Below, one piece after another: positions 6,620-12,352 of a stretch of DNA of 12,352 nucleotides (the stretch's first letter is position 1; each line of letters opens with the position of its first letter). The notes below the pieces were generated by a model that was not told the DNA's origin, did no database searches, and saw only the letters and a program-made list of their open reading frames with translations. The stretch comes from Pseudomonadota bacterium (GTDB lineage: Bacteria > Desulfobacterota > Syntrophia > Syntrophales > UBA5619). The stretch spans positions 1 through 12,352 of the forward strand of contig JAHJXP010000210.1 in assembly GCA_018827585.1 (NCBI GenBank), given 5' to 3'. Made by a program: the position numbers and the translations under genes.

Positions 6620-7636
6620 TCATCGCCCCGTCGGCTTTTTCGGGATGCGGCCCGTGTTGATGCACTCCGAACGGAGCCGGCGCCCGAGGATGCGCTCGTA
6701 CATCCGGCCGATCTCCAACAACTGTTCCACATCCACCCCGGTTTCGATCCCCATCTCGTCCATCATCACGACCATGTCCTCGGTGGAGGTCAGGCCGACG
6801 ATGTTGGGGTCGGCGTAGTAGTATTTCCCGGTTCCGGACACCGGGCAGCCGTCCACGAAGTTGGCCGGCTGCCCGCCGGTGCCGCCGAGGGTGGATTCAA
6901 AATGGGTGATCCCTGCCTGGAGGGCGGCCAGCACATTTGCCAGCCCCCAGCCGCGGGTCACGTGAAAATGGGCGACGTGCAGGTTCGGATCCGGCATGGC
7001 GTCCATCACCATGGAGAAATATTCGTAAACCTTGTTCGGGGGCGCCGACCCGTCGTGGTCGGCATGCTCGATGTCGTCCGCCCCGATGTCGAGGAAGCGC
7101 CGGGTGAACTCCACGGCCTTCTTCAGTTCGGTTGGCCCTTCGATAGGGCAGCCCCAGATGGTGGAGACGGTGCCGTTGACCTTGATTCCGTTTTCGTGGG
7201 CCAGCTTGATGTATTTTTCACACATCTTCCAGTACTCGTCGAGGGAAAGGCCGGAATTGCGGCGGTGATGGGATTCGCTGGTCGAGACCATGAAGAGGAT
7301 GCGGTCCGGCCCCCAGCCTTTCTGCCGGGCGTCGAAGGCCTTCTCGGCGGCCTTCTCCCGGATGGTAACGGCGGTGATGACAACGTCCTTGAGCTTATCC
7401 TTGATCAGCTTGCTGCTGCGGATCTCCTGCAGCAGTTGATCGGCGTCGGTAAACTGAGGCATTCCCTTGGGGTTTCCCAGATTGGTGACCTCCAGCCGCT
7501 TGAAGCCCGCAAGGACGAGCTGCTCCACGAGCCAGAGCTTGGCCTGGGTGGGGATCGTCTTGTGTTCGTGCTGGAGCCCGTCGCGAACCGTAATTTCGCC
7601 GAGAACCACTTTCGCTGGATATTTCATGATTGCCAT
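6620..7636 (-). CDS. HMG-CoA lyase-like enzyme (HMGL/pyruvate carboxyltransferase family)
   Basis: This is a TIM-barrel enzyme of the family holding HMG-CoA lyase, isopropylmalate/homocitrate synthases and related aldolases, which make or break C-C bonds next to a divalent metal. ATG 7636 gives 338 residues and sits behind GAGAGGGGAAAA, a good ribosome-binding site. The N-terminal strand carries VRDGLQ with metal ligand D19. HFHVTRG supplies the metal-binding pair H223 and H225. The C-terminal STEDMVVMMDEMGIETGVD matches the end of HMG-CoA lyases. In the usual GGCP loop, however, the text is LGGTGGQP: the catalytic Cys is replaced by Thr, and a Cys appears later in DGCPVSGTG. The family call is firm. 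The substrate is uncertain and may be another acyl-CoA or 2-oxo acid. Confidence 0.85.
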   Translation of the reverse strand: MAIMKYPAKVVLGEITVRDGLQHEHKTIPTQAKLWLVEQLVLAGFKRLEVTNLGNPKGMPQFTDADQLLQEIRSSKLIKDKLKDVVITAVTIREKAAEKAFDARQKGWGPDRILFMVSTSESHHRRNSGLSLDEYWKMCEKYIKLAHENGIKVNGTVSTIWGCPIEGPTELKKAVEFTRRFLDIGADDIEHADHDGSAPPNKVYEYFSMVMDAMPDPNLHVAHFHVTRGWGLANVLAALQAGITHFESTLGGTGGQPANFVDGCPVSGTGKYYYADPNIVGLTSTEDMVVMMDEMGIETGVDVEQLLEIGRMYERILGRRLRSECINTGRIPKKPTGR

Positions 7637-7691
7637 TTTTCCCCTCTCCCGGAGCGCAAGCCCCTGATCCATGGCCTCAAGCCGGATTGAT

Positions 7692-7722
7692 AAAAATTCT
7701 GGAGCAGCGGAGAAGTTCCGCT
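7692..7722 (-). terminator. Possible weak terminator after the DUF484-like gene
   Basis: On the minus strand AGCGGA (7722-7717) and TCCGCT (7711-7706) form a 6-bp stem around a 5-base loop. It is followed after 9 bases by TTTTT (7696-7692). It lies 22 bases beyond the stop of the DUF484-like gene and upstream of the HMG-CoA-lyase-like gene. The gap between stem and T run weakens the case. Confidence 0.35.
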
Positions 7723-7743
7723 AACATCTTCCGCCATTTCCTG

Positions 7744-8313
7744 TCAAGGCGAAAATGGCGGCCGGCGGTCAGGGATGGGGAACGGACGTGGGGCCGTCTC
7801 CGGCGGCATGAGTACCGCAATGCGTTTTGAAACCCTGTCGGCGAGCCGTCCGAGGAGAGTCGTGTCCATGCCGGGCTGATAACGGTCCGGCGACGCGTCG
7901 CCGTGGTTCAGGCTGCCGATGGGCCGGCCGTTGAGGGTGAGGGGCGAGACGGCCAGCGACCGGAGGAGATACTTCCGGCTGGCAGGGAGCAGGCGAAAGA
8001 ATGCTCTCAAGTCGCCGTTGGCCAGCAGCGGGGGGCTGCCGTCGGGGATGACCGCAAGGAAGGCGTCCTCGGCGAGGATGTTCAGGCGGTCTCTCAGGAA
8101 CTCCGATTTTGCCAGATCCGCAAGCAGGCCGGCAGTCTCCGGCCTGCGTATGAAGGAGAGCCAGACGAAGGGGATCGAGAACTCCCTTATGATCTCCTCA
8201 AGCAGGACCTCGAAGAGTTCCCCGGCCGTACGGCAGACGGCGAGACGATCTTCCACCCTTTGGAATTTTGACGCGATCCCTACGTTGATCTTCAGGATGT
8301 CCGGGTCATTCAT
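7744..8313 (-). CDS. DUF484/GAF-like protein
   Basis: From ATG 8313 the protein has 189 residues. The start is supported by AGGAAG just upstream, which itself overlaps the stop codon of exonuclease III, so the two genes are probably translationally coupled. The last third reads LAVSPLTLNGRPIGSLNHGDASPDRY in two adjoining pieces and continues to a helical end with TTLLGRLADRVS. This matches the GAF-like core of DUF484 proteins (pattern G.L.LGS.D..RF.P.MGT.FL). Residues about 1-60 are helical. There are no membrane segments. The family's function is not settled; GAF-like folds often bind small ligands or pair with other domains. A proline-rich tail of about 20 residues ends the protein. Confidence 0.75.
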   Translation of the reverse strand: MNDPDILKINVGIASKFQRVEDRLAVCRTAGELFEVLLEEIIREFSIPFVWLSFIRRPETAGLLADLAKSEFLRDRLNILAEDAFLAVIPDGSPPLLANGDLRAFFRLLPASRKYLLRSLAVSPLTLNGRPIGSLNHGDASPDRYQPGMDTTLLGRLADRVSKRIAVLMPPETAPRPFPIPDRRPPFSP

Positions 8314-8323
8314 CGGGGGCTTC

Positions 8324-9112
8324 CTAAGCGGTCGCAAACTCCGCGACGAGGATCGTATGGTCCGACGGCCTTTCCGCCAGACGGGGCGCCATGTCGATGT
8401 CGCAGCGGAGCGATCTTTCGGCCAAGACCGGCGTGGCGAGGATGTGATCGATCCGCCAGCCCAGGCCCCGTTTCACTGCCCCCGGGACCCGGTAATCGAA
8501 GAAGGTGTAACGGCCCGCCTCCCCCGGATGGTGTTTCCGGAAGACGTCGACGAAGCCCCACGACCGGACGGCGGCGTAAGCCTCCCATACCTCCGGCGTG
8601 AAGCAGACGTGGCCAAGGATTCGCTTGGGGTCGTGGACGTCTATCGGCGCCGGGGCGACGTTGAGATCGCCGCACCAGATGAGGGGCGCCGCCGGAGACC
8701 AGTTGCGGGTGAGGAGATCCCGCAGCCGGTCATACCAGGCGAGTTTGTAGGCAAAATGAACAGAGTCCCGCTCCCGCCCCTGGGGGACGTAGGTGTTGAC
8801 CACGGGGATCCCCGAAAAGACTGCAGCAAGCAGACGGTCTTCGTCGGCCGGGCCGCCGTCGGGAAGGCCGCAGCATACCTCCTGCGGCTCTTCCCGGGAG
8901 ATCATTGCCACGCCGTTGTACTGCTTTTCCCCCCGGAAAACCGTCCGGTAGCCTGCCTCGGCGAATGCGCCGGCGGGGAACTGGGCGTCCTCCACCTTCG
9001 TTTCCTGCAGGCACAACACGTCGGGCCGATTTTCGGCGAGCCAGGGTAGGATGATGTGGAGACGGCTCCGGATGGAATTGACGTTGTAGGTCGCAATCCT
9101 GAAGGTCCCCAT
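8324..9112 (-). CDS. xthA: Exodeoxyribonuclease III (AP endonuclease)
   Basis: This enzyme cuts DNA at abasic sites and degrades 3' ends during base-excision repair. ATG 9112 gives 262 residues, the usual length, and lies 14 bases after the upstream gene's stop with GGGGAA nearby as ribosome-binding site. Family motifs in order: YNVNSIR (residues 9-15), LQETK with metal ligand E37, GDLNVAP with D149 and N151, RIDHIL with D222, and SDH with D251 and H252 (equivalents of E. coli D258/H259). All expected catalytic residues are present, so an active enzyme is likely. An in-frame upstream ATG would add 19 residues overlapping the previous gene and is less likely. It is the middle gene of a three-gene minus-strand operon. 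Confidence 0.93.
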   Translation of the reverse strand: MGTFRIATYNVNSIRSRLHIILPWLAENRPDVLCLQETKVEDAQFPAGAFAEAGYRTVFRGEKQYNGVAMISREEPQEVCCGLPDGGPADEDRLLAAVFSGIPVVNTYVPQGRERDSVHFAYKLAWYDRLRDLLTRNWSPAAPLIWCGDLNVAPAPIDVHDPKRILGHVCFTPEVWEAYAAVRSWGFVDVFRKHHPGEAGRYTFFDYRVPGAVKRGLGWRIDHILATPVLAERSLRCDIDMAPRLAERPSDHTILVAEFATA

Positions 9113-9125
9113 CGGCGCTGTTCCC

Positions 9126-9953
9126 CTACCGCAGATAGGCCGGCAGCTCCGCCGGTTCCTTTCCGACAAAGCTGCACGGCGCGCCGCAGTCCTTGCAGGG
9201 ATTCTTGACCGCCGGCAGGGGCGGCTCCCCCTTGATCCCCTCGATGAGATCGAGACACCGGTTCACTTCCGCATCCTCGCCCTCGACGATCAGGGTGACG
9301 GCGCCCTCCGCTCCCCCCCAGCCGCCGGAGGCGTAGTGGACGGCCTTCAGGCCGAAAAGGATGTCGACGGCCTCGATTTCCGTGACGATCCTGCCGTCCG
9401 CGACGCAGGCCATCCCGACCCGGCAGCCGATGGTCCGGCCCAGCATCATTTTCCCGCCGTAGAGCGCCGCTTCTTCCACGGAAGGGATGAGTTTTTCCAG
9501 GCCGACCGGATAGATCGTCGCGACTCCCTGGGCCTTAAGTGCCATATAGGACTGTCCCATCATCCCGCCGCCCACGCCCGCCATGAGCACCCCGACATTG
9601 CCGAACGGATCGACGGCGTTGGCCCCCTTGATAAAGATGTCGCCGGGGGTGAGCTTTTCGATGACGGCGCCCGGTTCCACCTCGATGACCTCTCCCTTGT
9701 GAAACGATACCGGTCTGGCCCTCAGCCCCTGGCCCAGGACACACAATACCCCCTTGATGATCTGGCCGGCGACGTATTTCTCCTTGTCGATCTTCTCCTT
9801 CAGCAGTTCTTCCAGGATGAAGCCGTTGGTAGAGCCGCGCCCGACGACGAGATACCCCTGGTCCTTTGCCTGCTGCACTTCCGGCATTGCCGCGACCGCC
9901 TTGCCGAGCAGTCTTTTCGATTCCGAAGACGTTAACGTAAACAGGGCCTGCAT
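9126..9953 (-). CDS. Unrecognised conserved-looking protein with RpiA/NagB-like motifs and C-terminal CxxCxxxC
   Basis: I do not recognise this 275-residue protein by name. The start ATG 9953 is secure because AAGGAGGTC lies 9 bases upstream. Residues 37-48 (VGRGSTNGFILE) resemble the phosphate-binding GTGST loop of ribose-5-phosphate isomerase/NagB/CoA-transferase folds. Residues 100-124 (core KGANAVDPFGNVG, then a Gly-rich turn) resemble the GADEVDP and GGGG region of RpiA. The middle is rich in glycine and alanine, and residues about 200-225 carry GGWGGAEGAVTLIVEG. The C-terminus has C253, C256 and C260 in NPCKDCGAPC, which could bind zinc or an iron-sulfur cluster. No membrane segments are seen. 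It leads an operon with exonuclease III and a DUF484-like gene. The fold suggestion is an inference from short motifs. Confidence 0.7.
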   Translation of the reverse strand: MQALFTLTSSESKRLLGKAVAAMPEVQQAKDQGYLVVGRGSTNGFILEELLKEKIDKEKYVAGQIIKGVLCVLGQGLRARPVSFHKGEVIEVEPGAVIEKLTPGDIFIKGANAVDPFGNVGVLMAGVGGGMMGQSYMALKAQGVATIYPVGLEKLIPSVEEAALYGGKMMLGRTIGCRVGMACVADGRIVTEIEAVDILFGLKAVHYASGGWGGAEGAVTLIVEGEDAEVNRCLDLIEGIKGEPPLPAVKNPCKDCGAPCSFVGKEPAELPAYLR

Positions 9954-9987
9954 GATTTTTGACCTCCTTGTTGAATTTGTGCAATCA

Positions 9988-10014
9988 TTGACACGTCTTT
10001 TACGGAGATGTCAA
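9988..10014 (-). promoter_or_regulatory. Possible promoter/operator dyad ahead of the three-gene operon
   Basis: On the minus strand TTGACA (10014-10009) is a perfect -35 box. At 17-base spacing the -10 is poor (TCAATG). The same TTGACA is one arm of an inverted repeat, TTGACA-N15-TGTCAA (9988-10014), placed 35 bases before the ATG of the downstream gene. A regulator binding the dyad could block or recruit polymerase here. Confidence 0.4.
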
Positions 10015-10063
10015 CGTTTTTCCGCAGTCTCTTGAGAGGGGGGCGGCCGATTGCGACGGCTCG

Positions 10064-10936
10064 TCAGCGGGGGCGGTTGGTCAGGTAGACGCCGCCCAGG
10101 ACCAGCGTTGCGCCCATCAGGAGGGAGAGGTTGACGGCCTCGGCGAGCAGAAGCCAGCCGAAAAAGACGCCGCTCACCGGGACGAAATTGATGAAGACGG
10201 CGGCGCGGGAGGGGCCGATCGCCCTGATCCCCTCATAGTACCAGAAGAAGCCCAGGACCGTGCCGAAAAAGCCGAGATAGAGGAGGCCGATCCAGTCCCG
10301 GAAGGGGAAGCCGCCGATGAGCCCCGTGATGTTTTCCATCAGCGCCGGCGGCAGCAGGGCGGCGCAGCCGATGAGGCAGGAATAGGTCACCGCGGCGAGC
10401 GGCGAGAAGTCCCTCATGATGAACTTGCCGATGAGGGAATAGGCGACCCAGCTCGCCACGCAGCCGAGGATGAAAACCTCGCCCCACCCCACGCCCCCGG
10501 TGAAGAGAGAAAGAATGTCCCCCCGGGAGATGACGAGCGTTGCGCCGGTCAGGCACAGGAGGATGCCCATCGCTTTTCCGGCATCGAGCCGTTCCCGGAA
10601 GAAAAAGGCCGACAAAAGCGAAATGAAAACGGGGTTGCTCGCGACGATGAGCGAGGCCCGTCCCGCTGAGACCGTCTTCATCCCGAAGAAAAAAAAGACG
10701 TTGTAGGCGAAGACCCCCGTCATGCCCAGGAGAATGGCGGGGATGATCTGATGCCGTTTAAGCGGGGGAACACGGCCTTCTTTCAGGATGATCATGGCGA
10801 TCAGGAAAAAGGAGGCCGTGAAAAAGCGCAGAAACGATGCGGAATAGGGGGCGACATCCTGGGCGACGACCCTGGCTGCGACGAAGGTCCCGCCCCAGAA
10901 GATCGCGGTCAGAAAGAGTTTGCAGTAGACGACCAT
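10064..10936 (-). CDS. EamA-family (drug/metabolite superfamily) inner-membrane transporter
   Basis: The 290-residue protein is almost entirely hydrophobic, with about ten membrane helices in two EamA repeats, as usual for the family. The first repeat opens with LFLTAIFWGGTFVAARVV and closes near FFRERLDAGKAMGILLCLTG. The second opens near GWGEVFILGCVASWVAYSLI and ends with LLLAEAVNLSLLMGATLVLGG. Both carry the characteristic (F/L)xExL-type segment before the last two helices. Family members export amino acids, metabolites or drugs; the substrate cannot be read from the sequence. ATG 10936 has GGGAGCGA a few bases upstream. The gene is transcribed away from the YitT gene across a 325-bp gap. 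Transcription may continue towards the next operon, as no clear terminator is seen. Confidence 0.92.
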   Translation of the reverse strand: MVVYCKLFLTAIFWGGTFVAARVVAQDVAPYSASFLRFFTASFFLIAMIILKEGRVPPLKRHQIIPAILLGMTGVFAYNVFFFFGMKTVSAGRASLIVASNPVFISLLSAFFFRERLDAGKAMGILLCLTGATLVISRGDILSLFTGGVGWGEVFILGCVASWVAYSLIGKFIMRDFSPLAAVTYSCLIGCAALLPPALMENITGLIGGFPFRDWIGLLYLGFFGTVLGFFWYYEGIRAIGPSRAAVFINFVPVSGVFFGWLLLAEAVNLSLLMGATLVLGGVYLTNRPR

Positions 10937-11261
10937 GATTCGCTCCCTGCCGTTGAATGGTGTGTTCCTGTTAAGAATCCAAGTTTCTCAGCAGCTTGCT
11001 GAAGAGAGCTTCAATCTTCGGGAGACCCGGCGCGAAGACGGGCGCTTACGGGCTGGAGACTTTCGATCAAATCGCCCGTCGTGTCAAGAAAAATGCGCCG
11101 CCCATTATCCGTATACTTTTTCCGGCGATCGCTGTATCATAGCGGCGGTTTAACCAGGGGCGCTCTTTTATGTCCGAAGTGCGGCGCCCGCGACCGCCGG
11201 AAACCAGCAAACCCCGCGGCAAACCGCTCCGGGGCAAATCGTCGAACGGGAGGTCATCACC
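10937..11261. other. Divergent intergenic region between EamA and YitT genes
   Basis: No gene is convincing in these 325 bases. Directed to the EamA gene there is a perfect TTGACA (minus, 11087-11082) but only a weak -10 (GAAAGT at 17 bases). Beside it, GACGGGCG (11037-11044) and CGCCCGTC (11073-11080) form an 8-bp inverted repeat; a second ACGGGC at 11048-11053 could pair with the same right arm. A small hairpin, CAGCA-GCT-TGCTG, lies near 10989-11001. For the YitT gene, TATACT (11112-11117) and TATCAT (11135-11140) resemble -10 boxes but lack -35 partners. GGGAGGT at 11248-11254 is the YitT ribosome-binding site. Confidence 0.5.
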
Positions 11262-12128
11262 ATGCCGAAATTTTCCTTTTGGCCGGCCGTGGGATCAGTC
11301 GGCTGGAACCTGGGGCTGCTCACTGTCGGGAGTACGCTGTGCGCCGTCGGGGTCAACGGCGTCCTGATCCCTCATCACTTCGTGAGCGGCGGGTTGACGG
11401 GGGTGGCGCTCATCGTCCATTATCTCGTGCCTTTTCTCTCCGTCGCCCTGATCTACGCCCTCGCGAACGTGCCGCTGTTCATCGCCGGCTGGTTCTTCAT
11501 CAGCCGCCGGTTCTTCCTCTACAGCATCGCCGGGACACTGATCTTTTCAGCCGCCGTGCAGTGGGTTCAGATTGAGGTGCCGGTTCAGGACAAGCTCCTT
11601 GCCGCCCTCCTGGCCGGGCTGATCATGGGGACGGGGTCGGGGATCATCCTGAAATCGCTGGGGTCGGCGGGCGGGACCGACATCCTGTCGGTGATCCTCC
11701 TCCAGCGCTTCACCGTCCGCATGGGGACGACGGTCCTGGGCTTCAACAGCCTGGTGCTGGCGGCGGCGGCGTTTCTCTTCTCCCTCGAGGACGCCCTCTT
11801 TACTCTCATCTACCTCTACGTCTCCACGAAGATCGTGGATCTGGTCGTGACTGGCTTGAGCCAGCGGAAGGCGGCATTCATCATCTCGCCCAATTGGGAG
11901 CAAATCTCGCACAGGATACTCGATGAGATCCACCGGGGGGTGACGATCATCCGCGGTCAGGGAGGCTATTCGGGAAACGAGCAACGGATCCTCTATACGG
12001 TCGTCACCTTCCAGGAAGTGGCGACCCTCAAGCAGATCGTCCGCCGCGAGGATCCGGCCGCCTTCGTCGTGGTCACCGACACGATCGATGTGATGGGGAG
12101 CCGCATCGGGAACCAGCCCCACTGGTGA
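11262..12128 (+). CDS. YitT family membrane protein (DUF161 plus DUF2179)
   Basis: The 288-residue protein has five to six hydrophobic segments over residues about 10-190 (YitT_membrane/DUF161) and a soluble C-terminal domain from about 200 to 283 (DUF2179). The family signatures are clear: GVNGVLIPHHFVSGGLTGVA early, GTGSGIILKSLGSAGGTDIL in the middle, and the C-terminal TIIRGQGGYSGNEQRILYTVV followed by DPAAFVVVTDTIDVMG. The C-terminal domain resembles small ligand-binding regulatory domains, and the membrane part may be a transporter, but the substrate is unknown. ATG 11262 is set by GGGAGGT 7 bases upstream. It diverges from the EamA gene. Its stop lies inside a long inverted repeat. Confidence 0.92.
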   Translation: MPKFSFWPAVGSVGWNLGLLTVGSTLCAVGVNGVLIPHHFVSGGLTGVALIVHYLVPFLSVALIYALANVPLFIAGWFFISRRFFLYSIAGTLIFSAAVQWVQIEVPVQDKLLAALLAGLIMGTGSGIILKSLGSAGGTDILSVILLQRFTVRMGTTVLGFNSLVLAAAAFLFSLEDALFTLIYLYVSTKIVDLVVTGLSQRKAAFIISPNWEQISHRILDEIHRGVTIIRGQGGYSGNEQRILYTVVTFQEVATLKQIVRREDPAAFVVVTDTIDVMGSRIGNQPHW

Positions 12129-12162
12129 AGGCCGCCCGCTTTCTCGCAGGCCTCCAGTGGGG
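12117..12162. repeat. Long inverted repeat across the YitT stop codon
   Basis: CCCCACTGG (12117-12125) pairs perfectly with CCAGTGGGG (12154-12162). An inner AGGCC (12129-12133) pairs with GGCCT (12149-12153), leaving a 3-base bulge and a 15-base loop, 14 pairs in all. The TGA stop is in the bulge. There is no T run on either side, so intrinsic termination is not typical. It sits between convergent genes and may stop or protect both transcripts. A separate 12-bp perfect palindrome, CCGACCGGTCGG, follows at 12166-12177. Confidence 0.55.
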
Positions 12163-12203
12163 AAGCCGACCGGTCGGGGATAGGCCCTGTGCAGGCGGAA
12201 ACG

Positions 12204-12352
12204 CTACTGCCTGAGAGCCTCCCGGATCTGACGGCCCGTTTCCGGCCCTTCGATCGCCTTTTCCATCGCGTCCGACAGTACGCCGTTGATCTGGCTTTCC
12301 AACTTCTCCTCCGAAAAGAGGATATGGTCCAGGGAAGAACTGCTCTCCGAGG
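12204..12352 (-). CDS. C-terminal end of an unrecognised protein (partial)
   Basis: The last 48 codons of a minus-strand gene end at TAG 12204-12206, and the gene continues past the window edge. The visible residues begin with a serine cluster (SESSSSLDHI), then run as a charged amphipathic helix (EEKLESQINGVLSDAMEKAI), and finish with GRQIREALRQ. This is too little to name a family. It faces the YitT gene (convergent). Coding is supported by the uninterrupted frame and helical character only. Confidence 0.55.
   Translation of the reverse strand, partial: SESSSSLDHILFSEEKLESQINGVLSDAMEKAIEGPETGRQIREALRQ

Noticed and set aside
6452..7690. Plus-strand open frame of 412 codons across the cruciform repeat and the HMGL-like gene
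   Set aside because: It is antisense to a recognised enzyme and passes through a non-coding repeat. No domain is recognisable.
7919..9049. Plus-strand open frame of 376 codons opposite the xthA and DUF484-like genes
   Set aside because: It is antisense to two genes with good starts and motifs; its composition reflects the opposite strand.
11081..11575. Plus-strand open frame of 164 codons overlapping the YitT start
   Set aside because: It overlaps the well-supported YitT gene in another frame. The product is Arg-rich without any recognisable domain.
1..12352. CRISPR array, rRNA genes or known riboswitches
   Set aside because: No regularly spaced direct repeats, rRNA-like conserved stretches or recognisable riboswitch cores were seen on either strand.

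Overview
The window joins two unlike stretches of DNA. Positions 1 to about 3950 are roughly 50% G+C (60 bases sampled near 2881) and hold mobile DNA. Positions from about 3996 to 12352 are richer in G+C (about 63% in a 60-base sample near 5701) and hold housekeeping or metabolic genes, most on the minus strand. The gene set (HMG-CoA-lyase-like enzyme, bacterial Ski2-like helicase, EamA exporter, YitT protein) and a cruciform repeat built on CTTTTTACGAAG suggest a Desulfobacterota (former Deltaproteobacteria, Syntrophales-like) chromosome. That assignment rests on recall and is only moderately secure.

Mobile region. The window opens with a minus-strand scrap of an IS110-type transposase, cut off by an in-frame stop. 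Next comes a plus-strand pair: an IS630-family DDE transposase whose stop codon overlaps the start of a 771-residue protein related to DNA polymerase I. In this second protein the 5'-nuclease domain has lost most metal ligands. The 3'-5' exonuclease domain keeps its four acidic residues, with His in place of the usual Tyr. The polymerase domain lacks motif A and stops before motif C. A short overlapping frame behind it may hold a degraded piece of the missing C-terminal palm. This transposase plus inactive-polymerase, live-exonuclease pair is the best candidate for an undescribed system here. I could not find convincing element ends.

Boundary. A minus-strand tRNA-Glu (UUC) with encoded CCA, a near-consensus promoter and a strong hairpin terminator marks the return to chromosomal sequence. 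The mobile region lies just beyond the tRNA 3' end.

Chromosomal region. A Ski2/Mtr4-like helicase (minus) is followed at higher coordinates by a hairpin repeat and an HMG-CoA-lyase-like gene (minus). A tight minus-strand operon then reads, in transcription order: an unrecognised protein with an RpiA/NagB-like signature and a C-terminal CxxCxxxC, exonuclease III, and a DUF484/GAF-like protein. An EamA exporter (minus) and a YitT-family membrane protein (plus) diverge from a 325-bp intergenic region. The window ends in the C-terminus of an unrecognised minus-strand gene.
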